Source: Candidatus Aminicenantota bacterium
GTDB taxonomy: Bacteria > Acidobacteriota > Aminicenantia > Aminicenantales > Aminicenantaceae
Reading direction: 5' to 3'
Assembly: GCA_023135995.1 (NCBI GenBank)
Contig: JAGLRY010000280.1
Coordinates: 1 to 12,717 of the forward strand
DNA length: 12,717 bases
The position numbers were made by a program, and so were the translations under genes. Shown piece after piece: positions 7,292-12,717 of this stretch; positions within the stretch are counted from its first letter, which is position 1, and each line of letters opens with the position of its first letter. The notes below the pieces were generated by a model. It was not told where the DNA came from and made no database searches. It saw only the letters and a program-made list of their open reading frames with translations.

Positions 7292-8052
7292 AAATCTACA
7301 GATACAAACACAAGGATAAGACTGCGTATGGTGTGCTGAAGGAGGAGCAGCTGTATCCAGTTGTGGGGTCCATCTACAGGAAACTGGAGCTTAAAAAAAA
7401 AGGTGTGCCCATCAGTGATGTCTTCCTGCTTCCTCCTGTAAAACCATCAAAAATTGTGGCCATCGGCCGCAACTATAAGGACCATGCCGCTGAAATGGGG
7501 AAACCTTTGCCAGAGGAACCCTTGATTTTTCTCAAACCACCCTCGGCGTTAGTGGGGCCGAATGAGATCATCATCTATCCCAAAATGTCGAAACGGGTGG
7601 ATTATGAGGGAGAGTTAGCTGTCGTCATCCGCAAAAAAGCACGTCTTCTGGCAGAGGACGACGACGTTCAGCCATATATTCTAGGCTATTCGTGCTTTAA
7701 CGATGTCACTGCAAGGGATTTGCAGCGCAAAGACGTACAGTTTACGCGAGGAAAATCATTTGATACCTTTGCAGCCCTTGGTCCATGTATTGCTACGGAG
7801 ATCGACCCCTCTGCTCTCAGGCTGAAAACATTCTTGAACGGGAAACTCAAGCAATCTGCAAACACAAAGAATCTGATTTTTCCCATTCCGTATCTTGTGA
7901 GGTTCATCTCCCAAGTCATGACTCTCAATCCGGGCGATATCATTGCGACAGGAACACCCGCGGGCATAGGGCCCATGGTTCCCGGAGATCGAGTGGATGT
8001 CCAGATCGAGGGAATTGGTGTGCTTTCAAACAAGATGCTGAAAATTAAATAA
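7288..8052 (+). CDS. Fumarylacetoacetate hydrolase (FAH) family enzyme
   Basis: 254 residues covering the full FAH fold of the short YcgM/FAHD1-like group. Motifs are IGRNYKDHAAEMG at 59-71 (with H66 and E69), LKPPSALVGPNE at 82-93, DYEGELAVVI at 105-114 with metal ligands E107 and E109, GYSCFNDVTARDLQ at 133-146 with ligand D139, RGKSFDTFAALGP at 154-166, and GDIIATGTPAGIGPM at 216-230. Members cleave or decarboxylate 2-oxo acids, for example acylpyruvates or oxaloacetate; exact substrates are rarely predictable from sequence and none is claimed here. The ATG shares four bases with the end of the lipoprotein gene, with a purine-rich GAGAGGGG just upstream, so translation is probably coupled. 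Confidence 0.93.
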   Translation: MKIYRYKHKDKTAYGVLKEEQLYPVVGSIYRKLELKKKGVPISDVFLLPPVKPSKIVAIGRNYKDHAAEMGKPLPEEPLIFLKPPSALVGPNEIIIYPKMSKRVDYEGELAVVIRKKARLLAEDDDVQPYILGYSCFNDVTARDLQRKDVQFTRGKSFDTFAALGPCIATEIDPSALRLKTFLNGKLKQSANTKNLIFPIPYLVRFISQVMTLNPGDIIATGTPAGIGPMVPGDRVDVQIEGIGVLSNKMLKIK

Positions 8053-8085
8053 TACCGTGTTCGTTTTGGTGATTTGTGATAAATT

Positions 8086-8103
8086 GATTAACCTGGATTA
8101 ACC
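8086..8103. repeat. Perfect tandem octamer upstream of the transaldolase gene
   Basis: GATTAACC occurs at 8086-8093 and again at 8096-8103, a 10-bp period or about one helix turn. It lies in the 76-bp gap after the FAH-family gene, 14 bp upstream of the transaldolase ribosome site. An extended -10-like TGTGATAAA (8075-8083) sits just before it, but no good -35 box is present. It may be an operator at an internal promoter; this is inference. Confidence 0.35.
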
Positions 8104-8128
8104 ATATCAACGCGATCAGGAGGTTAAA

Positions 8129-8776
8129 ATGCAGTTTTTCTTGGATACGGCAAATTTAGACCAGATCAAAGAAGCCGTCAGCTGGGGGATCATCGACGGT
8201 GTGACGACCAACCCATCCTTGGTCTCGAAGGAAAACATGAAGTTTGAAGAGCTGATAAAGGAAATCTGTCGCACTGTTCCAGGTCCAGTGAGCGTCGAAA
8301 GCGTTTCCACGAGGGCTAAGGATATCATCGAGGAAGCAAGAGGATTGGCATCGCTCGCTGATAACGTGGTCGTGAAAGTGCCGATTTGCCTGGAGGGGCT
8401 AAAAGCGATAAAAGCTCTTGCCAATGAAGGTATCGATGTGAACACCACATTGATCTTTTCTCCCTCCCAGGCCCTTCTTGCCGCTAAAGCCGGGGCAAAA
8501 TTTGTCAGTCCGTTTGTAGGTCGCCTGGATGACATCTCCCATGATGGGATGGATCTGGTTGATCAGATCATTACCATCTATAACAATTATGGGATTGAAA
8601 CAGAGGTGATCGTTGCGAGCATCAGACATCCTCTTCATGTTGTCGAGGCCGCACTGATGGGAGCGGATATCGCTACCATGCCCTTCTCCTCGCTTGAGAA
8701 ACTTATCAAACATCCCTTGACAGATATTGGGATGGAAAAATTCCTGAACGACTGGAAAAAGGTCAAGCTCGATTGA
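8129..8776 (+). CDS. tal: Transaldolase, small TalC/MipB type
   Basis: A 215-residue (beta/alpha)8 enzyme, the usual length for the short transaldolase/fructose-6-phosphate aldolase (FSA) family, much shorter than TalB. It moves a dihydroxyacetone unit between sugar phosphates in the non-oxidative pentose phosphate pathway. Motifs are FLDTANLDQI with D6, GVTTNPSL with N28, the Schiff-base lysine K83 in VVKVPI, NTTLIFSPSQALLAAKAGA, and SPFVGRLDD. Two positions separate transaldolase from FSA: E57 (Gln in E. coli FSA) and F129 in SPFVGR (Tyr131 in FSA, Phe178 in TalB). Both are of the transaldolase kind here, so transaldolase is favoured. The start has an ideal AGGAGGT (8118-8124) and a 76-bp upstream gap, so it may begin a new transcription unit. 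Confidence 0.94.
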   Translation: MQFFLDTANLDQIKEAVSWGIIDGVTTNPSLVSKENMKFEELIKEICRTVPGPVSVESVSTRAKDIIEEARGLASLADNVVVKVPICLEGLKAIKALANEGIDVNTTLIFSPSQALLAAKAGAKFVSPFVGRLDDISHDGMDLVDQIITIYNNYGIETEVIVASIRHPLHVVEAALMGADIATMPFSSLEKLIKHPLTDIGMEKFLNDWKKVKLD

Positions 8777-8788
8777 GCGAGCAGCACA

Positions 8789-10339
8789 ATGAGTGTCGAT
8801 AAGAAGCTGGAAGAACTCAACCGGAGGAATCGCCTTGCGGAATTGGGCGGAGGTGAGGAGCGGATAAAAAAACGGCATGCAGAGGGAAAACTCACCGCCA
8901 GAGAAAGAGTAAACCTTCTTCTGGATGAAGGATCCTTCCAGGAAATGGATAAGCTTGTTGTGCATCGCTGTTTTGACTTTGGGATGGAGACAAAGAAAAT
9001 TTACGGTGATGGGGTAGTGACAGGATACGGGACGATCGAGGGCCGTACTGTTTTTATTTTTGCCCAGGATTTTACAGTGTTTGGAGGCTCGCTGAGTGAA
9101 ACCTACGGAGCGAAGATCTGTAAGATCATGGATCTGGCCATGAAATCCGGCGCTCCGATCATAGGACTCAACGATTCGGGTGGCGCACGCATTCAGGAAG
9201 GGGTGGCAAGTCTGGCGAGTTATGCGGACATATTTTTGAGGAATGTCCTCGCTTCTGGGGTAGTCCCCCAGATCTCAGCGATCATGGGACCATGCGCTGG
9301 AGGGGCTGTCTATTCTCCTGCGATCACAGATTTCACCATTATGACTAAAGGGATCAGCAACATGTTCATCACGGGTCCGGATGTGATCAAAGCGGTGACC
9401 CATGAAGATGTGACCATGGAGGAATTGGGGGGCGCTGAAACGCATAACACTCTCAGCGGTGTGGCGCACTTCGCAGCAGAAAATGAAGAACAGACATTCC
9501 TACTGATCCGCGAGCTTTTATCCTTCATTCCTGATAACAACATGGAGGACCCTCCTGAAAGGGAAACATCCGACCCCCCTGATCGCCTGAATGAGGATTT
9601 GAATAGTATGCTGCCGGAAGATCCCAACCAGCCGTATGATATCAGAACAATTGTCCGGGAAGTGTTGGATGATAATTATTTCTTCGAAGTCCAGGAGCAT
9701 TATGCCAAAAATATCGTCATCGGCTTCGGCCGGCTAGAAGGCAAGTCTGTGGCCATAGTTGCCAATCAACCCGACCACTTGGCCGGTGTCCTCGATATCA
9801 ATTCATCCGATAAAGGGGCACGATTCATCCGCTTCTGTGATGCGTTCAACATTCCCCTGATCACTTTTGAAGATGTCCCTGGTTTTTTACCAGGTGTGGC
9901 ACAGGAACATGGAGGAATCATTCGACACGGCGCTAAGCTGCTCTATGCATTTGCTGATGCCACTGTACCCAAGATCACCATCATCACACGCAAAGCGTAT
10001 GGAGGTGCCTATTGTGTTATGGCGTCCAAACATATCCGTGCCGATGTGAATTTTGTGTATCCCACGGCAGAAATTGCTGTGATGGGTCCGGAAGGCGCTG
10101 TGAATATCGTGTACAAAAGAGAACTCAATGGAGCGGAGGATGCAGATAAGATCCGGCAGGAAAAAATCGACGAGTTCAGGGAAAAATTTGCCAATCCCTA
10201 CATTGCCTGCGAACGGGGATATTGTGATGAAATTATTGAGCCCAAGTTTACACGATCCAAACTCATCGCTGCCCTGAGAATGCTGGATAAGAAACGGGAT
10301 CAAAATCCTCCCAAAAAACACGGGAACATTCCTCTCTAA
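8789..10339 (+). CDS. pccB: Acyl-CoA carboxylase carboxyltransferase (propionyl-CoA carboxylase beta type)
   Basis: 516 residues, the normal length for PccB-type carboxyltransferases with two crotonase-like halves. It transfers the carboxyl group from carboxybiotin to an acyl-CoA, most likely propionyl-CoA to give methylmalonyl-CoA. N-half blocks are the KLTARERVNLLLDEGSFQE start, FAQDFTVFGGSLSE at 91-104, NDSGGARIQEGV at 128-139 and GPCAGGAVYSPA at 167-178. C-half blocks are EDVPGFLPGVAQEHGGIIRHG at 361-381, RKAYGGAY at 401-408, the YPTAEIAVMGPEGAVNI segment, and the ending KKHGNIPL. The position after GGAY, where PccB enzymes commonly have Asp, is Cys409. Methylmalonyl-CoA decarboxylase alpha is a relative, but the biotin carboxylase next door favours carboxylation. 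It starts 12 bp after the transaldolase gene with no clear ribosome site, so coupling is likely. Confidence 0.93.
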   Translation: MSVDKKLEELNRRNRLAELGGGEERIKKRHAEGKLTARERVNLLLDEGSFQEMDKLVVHRCFDFGMETKKIYGDGVVTGYGTIEGRTVFIFAQDFTVFGGSLSETYGAKICKIMDLAMKSGAPIIGLNDSGGARIQEGVASLASYADIFLRNVLASGVVPQISAIMGPCAGGAVYSPAITDFTIMTKGISNMFITGPDVIKAVTHEDVTMEELGGAETHNTLSGVAHFAAENEEQTFLLIRELLSFIPDNNMEDPPERETSDPPDRLNEDLNSMLPEDPNQPYDIRTIVREVLDDNYFFEVQEHYAKNIVIGFGRLEGKSVAIVANQPDHLAGVLDINSSDKGARFIRFCDAFNIPLITFEDVPGFLPGVAQEHGGIIRHGAKLLYAFADATVPKITIITRKAYGGAYCVMASKHIRADVNFVYPTAEIAVMGPEGAVNIVYKRELNGAEDADKIRQEKIDEFREKFANPYIACERGYCDEIIEPKFTRSKLIAALRMLDKKRDQNPPKKHGNIPL

Positions 10340-10372
10340 TCCCATCACCTGACGACCTATGCCTGAAAAGAA

Positions 10373-11890
10373 ATGAATTCACACAAAATGTTTAAAAAAA
10401 TATTGATTGCCAACAGGGGTGAAATTGCTGTCAGGGTCATACGCGCCTGTCGTGAAATGGGGATAACCTCTGTGGCTGTTTTTTCTGAAGCCGACAGGAA
10501 GGCCCTGCATGTCAGGCTGGCCGATGAGGCCTATCTTTTAGGAGGAGCAAGTCCGGCAGAGAGCTATCTTCACATCGACAAAATCATTTCAATAACCAAA
10601 AGGTGTGGAGCAGAGGCTTTGCATCCCGGCTATGGTTTTTTGGCGGAGAATTCCGAATTTGTACGCCGCTGTGAAGAGGAAAATATCGTTTTTATCGGGC
10701 CTCCTTCTCTGCCCATGGAGATCATGGGAAGAAAGACCGCCTCACGCGTGAAAATGAAGGGAGCAGGAGTTCCGATCATCCCCGGAACACTCCAATCCAT
10801 TGACGATGAGAAAACACTCGTTAAAGAAGCCGAAAAAATTAAACTCCCGATACTGTTGAAGGCAGCTTCAGGCGGAGGAGGAAAAGGATTGCGGCTTGTG
10901 AGGAAGAGCGAGGAGCTCGTCTCCTCTTTCCGGTTAGCCAGGTCTGAGGCCAAATCAAGCTTTGATGATCCTTCGGTCTATTTGGAGAAATACATCGAGG
11001 AGCCCCATCACATCGAGATCCAGATTCTTGCCGATCACTATGGACATGTTGTCTACCTTGGCGAAAGAGAATGTTCTATCCAGCGGCGTTATCAAAAAGT
11101 TCTGGAGGAGACGCCTTCGCCGTTCTTGGAGGACGGCACCCGTCACGAAATGGGCAGGATTGCAGTTAAGGCAGCATCGGCTGTCAACTACAGAAACGCT
11201 GGGACTGTGGAATTTATTGTTGACAAAAACAGAAACTTTTACTTTTTAGAGATGAATACGCGGCTCCAAGTGGAGCATCCCGTGACTGAAATGGTTACAG
11301 GGATCGACTTAGTCAAGTGGCAGATGAAGATCGCCTCCGGAATGCCGCTAGTGCTGCAGCAGGAGGAAATCACTCCCAGGGGACATTCTATCCAATGCCG
11401 GATATATGCAGAAGACCCTGATAATGATTTTATGCCTTCTCCCGGTAAAATCACGCACCTTCGCACTCCATCGGGAGGTATCGGTGTAAGATATGATAAC
11501 GGAACATATGAGGGATATGAAGTTCCACTGGAGTATGATTCACTGCTTTCCAAACTCGTCACATGGGGAGAGACTAGAGAAGAGGCCATCCAGCGGATGC
11601 TGAGAGCCCTGTCTGAATACCAGATTTACGGCATAAAGACCACCATCCCGTTTTTTATGAGGATTCTCCATCACCCCCAATTCCTCTCCGGCAACTACAA
11701 CACCCATTTCATCGAAGCGCTCGAGAAGGAGAAGGATGGAAAAGAGACTGAGGAAGAAGTTGTTGCTCTTATCACAGCGGGGATCAAAACCTATCTGGAG
11801 AACAAATCGCGTTCCACATCTCGGGGATCGAGGAAAATAAGCAATTGGAAGTTTCAAGGCAGGCTAGAAAACTTATCGAGAAGGCTGTGA
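10373..11890 (+). CDS. accC: Biotin carboxylase subunit with C-terminal linker extension
   Basis: 505 residues. It carboxylates carrier-bound biotin using ATP and bicarbonate. Motifs are KKILIANRGEIAVRVIRA at the start, HPGYGFLAEN at 84-93, the ATP-grasp glycine loop SGGGGKG at 166-172, ERECSIQRRYQKVLEE at 231-246, and the metal-binding and catalytic block E280 plus FLEMNTRLQVEHPVTE at 291-306. Stand-alone AccC proteins run about 450 residues. Here about 50 more follow, ending SNWKFQGRLENLSRRL, which resembles the linker that leads into the BT domain of one-chain propionyl-CoA carboxylase alpha. The start could be 10373 (weak GAAAAGAA before it) or the ATG at 10388, which gives the more typical MFKKILIANRG. 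It lies 33 bp after the carboxyltransferase gene. Confidence 0.94.
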   Translation: MNSHKMFKKILIANRGEIAVRVIRACREMGITSVAVFSEADRKALHVRLADEAYLLGGASPAESYLHIDKIISITKRCGAEALHPGYGFLAENSEFVRRCEEENIVFIGPPSLPMEIMGRKTASRVKMKGAGVPIIPGTLQSIDDEKTLVKEAEKIKLPILLKAASGGGGKGLRLVRKSEELVSSFRLARSEAKSSFDDPSVYLEKYIEEPHHIEIQILADHYGHVVYLGERECSIQRRYQKVLEETPSPFLEDGTRHEMGRIAVKAASAVNYRNAGTVEFIVDKNRNFYFLEMNTRLQVEHPVTEMVTGIDLVKWQMKIASGMPLVLQQEEITPRGHSIQCRIYAEDPDNDFMPSPGKITHLRTPSGGIGVRYDNGTYEGYEVPLEYDSLLSKLVTWGETREEAIQRMLRALSEYQIYGIKTTIPFFMRILHHPQFLSGNYNTHFIEALEKEKDGKETEEEVVALITAGIKTYLENKSRSTSRGSRKISNWKFQGRLENLSRRL

Positions 11891-11891
11891 C

Positions 11892-12383
11892 ATGAACCTG
11901 TCTTTTTGGCTGAACAACCGTGAGTACAAACTGAGTATCAAGGAAAGACAGAAAAATGACATCCTGGTCGATCTCAACGGCAAGACATACGAGGTTGCGG
12001 TTGAGTTCCTCAACTCCGATGAGATCCTTTTGATCATCGATGGAAAAATATACAATGCCATAATTTGTGCAAGCAACTCGTCTTTCCGTGTGTGTGTCAA
12101 CGGACAGAGCTTCGATATTGAAAAAAAGTCGGTTTCTCAGATTCTTGAGGGGAGGCACAACCAGAGGCAGAAGAGAGATGTTAAGACCTCCATGCCGGGA
12201 AAAATCGTGAAGGTGCTTATGACCGAAGGCGATGATGCGGAGGAAGGACAGGCTGTTTTAATACTCGAGGCCATGAAGATGCAGAATGAGATCAAATCTC
12301 CTCAAAAAGGCAAGGTTACCAAGATAATACCCAAGGCTGGTGACTCAGTGGAAACAGGGACTCTCCTTTTTTCTGTGGAATAA
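11892..12383 (+). CDS. Biotin carboxyl carrier protein with BT-like domain
   Basis: 163 residues. The C-terminal third is a biotinyl domain: TSMPGKIVKVLMTEGD at 99-114, then EAMKM at 126-130 with K129 as the biotinylated lysine, then KSPQKGKVTKI. The N-terminal 80 residues (MNLSFWLNNREYKLSI..., IDGKIYNAII, VCVNGQSFDI) look like the beta-barrel BT domain that joins alpha and beta subunits in propionyl-CoA-type carboxylases, rather than the Pro/Ala-rich linker of AccB. The gene begins one base after the biotin carboxylase stop, with AGAAGG inside that gene's end. Together the two genes correspond to a single alpha chain divided at the linker. The polar QRQKRD stretch before the biotinyl domain is a flexible hinge. 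Confidence 0.92.
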   Translation: MNLSFWLNNREYKLSIKERQKNDILVDLNGKTYEVAVEFLNSDEILLIIDGKIYNAIICASNSSFRVCVNGQSFDIEKKSVSQILEGRHNQRQKRDVKTSMPGKIVKVLMTEGDDAEEGQAVLILEAMKMQNEIKSPQKGKVTKIIPKAGDSVETGTLLFSVE

Positions 12384-12392
12384 AAATTCACT

Positions 12393-12404
12393 TAGTGAAA
12401 CCGC
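12393..12404 (+). repeat. Direct repeat TAGTGAAACCGC, copy 1
   Basis: A 12-bp exact copy of the sequence at 12703-12714. This copy also forms the right arm of the small inverted repeat at 12387-12399. Twelve-base matches are expected a few times by chance across the whole window, but not within one 334-bp spacer. Confidence 0.5.
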
Positions 12405-12469
12405 AATTCCAGACTTCTGTGATTTCGAATACGAACTGCAAGACATCAGTAGGACTCTCTCCATTTTAG

Positions 12470-12518
12470 ATGTAGGGACCGTTTCCCAAACGGTCCGTTC
12501 GGGGAACGGACCCTACAT
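12470..12518. repeat. Nested palindromic element (REP/MITE-like)
   Basis: The outer arms ATGTAGGG and CCCTACAT are perfect complements, and the 17-base arms 12471-12487 and 12501-12517 pair at 15 of 17 positions. Inside are two further perfect hairpins with 9-bp stems and 3-base loops: 12476-12496 (GGACCGTTT-CCC-AAACGGTCC) and 12492-12512 (GGTCCGTTC-GGG-GAACGGACC). They share the bases GGTCC, so they compete with each other and with the long stem. It is GC-rich in an AT-rich spacer, 86 bp past the last gene, as is typical of dispersed intergenic palindromes. No clear target-site duplication and no second copy in the window. It could also help stop transcription, though no T-run follows. Confidence 0.75.
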
Positions 12519-12702
12519 AAAAAAGAACCATGCCCATTCAACCCTTCACGCGGTTTTCTCCATAACACAATTGGAGCACTCAGTAACGCTTATTATCCTG
12601 GATTATTCACGAGTTGATATTGCGTTTTTTGAACAAAGTATCGACATTTTTTATGAATAGTTCAGCTACAATAATGAAGCACGAATTTGTCTAAAATTTT
12701 GA

Positions 12703-12714
12703 TAGTGAAACCGC
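12703..12714 (+). repeat. Direct repeat TAGTGAAACCGC, copy 2
   Basis: An exact 12-bp copy of 12393-12404, three bases from the window end, so any extension beyond it cannot be judged. An inverted 9-bp piece of its surroundings (AAACCGCGT) also occurs as ACGCGGTTT at 12548-12556 between the two copies. Confidence 0.5.
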
Positions 12715-12717
12715 GTT

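Larger units (their letters stand above)
12384..12717. other. Non-coding tail after the carboxylase operon
   Basis: 334 bp without a convincing gene. It contains an inverted repeat TTCACT-T-AGTGAA (12387-12399) four bases after the last stop codon, a 12-bp direct repeat at 12393 and 12703, the nested palindrome at 12470-12518, and a weak plus-strand promoter-like pair TTGAAC (12629-12634)/TATGAA (12652-12657). An open frame at 12340-12660 crosses the carrier-protein end and the palindrome, has no ribosome site and resembles nothing known. No Rho-independent terminator with a T-run is present on the plus strand. Confidence 0.6.

Noticed and set aside
8789..10339. Reading the carboxyltransferase as methylmalonyl-CoA decarboxylase alpha (sodium pump)
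   Set aside because: No membrane beta subunit or small subunits nearby; biotin carboxylase and an intact carrier protein follow directly, which fits a carboxylase.
10360..10377. Five-codon mini-ORF (MPEKK) whose TGA overlaps the biotin carboxylase ATG
   Set aside because: It is too short to distinguish from chance and has no ribosome site of its own.
12471..12530. Palindrome as a classical Rho-independent terminator
   Set aside because: The hairpin is followed by an A-run, not a T-run, on the plus strand, and no T-run follows it on the minus strand either.
12340..12660. Plus-strand frame of 106 codons at the end of the operon
   Set aside because: It starts inside the biotin carrier gene, reads through the palindromic element and has no ribosome site.

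Overview
The window looks like ordinary chromosome from a moderate-GC bacterium, most likely of the Acidobacteriota/Aminicenantes type. The best clue is a long secreted protein with the GWxTD motif and C-terminal TPRs (1714-3903, minus), a family I associate with those and related lineages. The hslVU pair and a propionyl-CoA-carboxylase-type complex with a split alpha chain fit but do not prove this. The assignment is inference. There are no rRNA or tRNA genes, transposases, CRISPR arrays or phage genes.

Layout. The left third is on the minus strand: a DUF1015 protein (28-1281) with a very good sigma70-type promoter in front of it, a 78-residue three-helix membrane protein (1379-1615), and the GWxTD/TPR protein. 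The GWxTD gene most likely starts at a TTG at 3903 behind a perfect GGAGGT. A 327-bp divergent spacer (3904-4230) carries a strong minus-strand promoter and weaker plus-strand candidates. Everything to the right is on the plus strand and closely packed: hslV, hslU, a lipoprotein with fibronectin-III-like domains, a fumarylacetoacetate hydrolase (FAH) family enzyme, a small transaldolase, then carboxyltransferase, biotin carboxylase and biotin carrier of an acyl-CoA carboxylase. Gaps are 0, 19, -4, 76, 12, 33 and 1 bp, so this is one operon or two, with a possible internal break before the transaldolase.

How the genes work together. HslV (threonine protease) and HslU (AAA+ unfoldase) form one ATP-dependent protease. 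The last three genes form one biotin-dependent acyl-CoA carboxylase: biotin carboxylase charges the biotin on the carrier protein, and the carboxyltransferase moves the carboxyl group to an acyl-CoA, probably propionyl-CoA. Transaldolase belongs to the non-oxidative pentose phosphate pathway. The lipoprotein and FAH-family gene overlap by ATGA and so are translationally coupled, but no shared pathway is evident.

The final 334 bp hold no convincing gene. They contain a 47-49 bp nested palindrome able to fold in alternative ways, and a 12-bp direct repeat bracketing it about 310 bp apart. I found no new defence, mobile or biosynthetic system. The observations most worth a second look are that palindromic element, the split carboxylase alpha chain, the operator-like repeats near two start regions, and the DUF1015 protein with its ParB-like motif.
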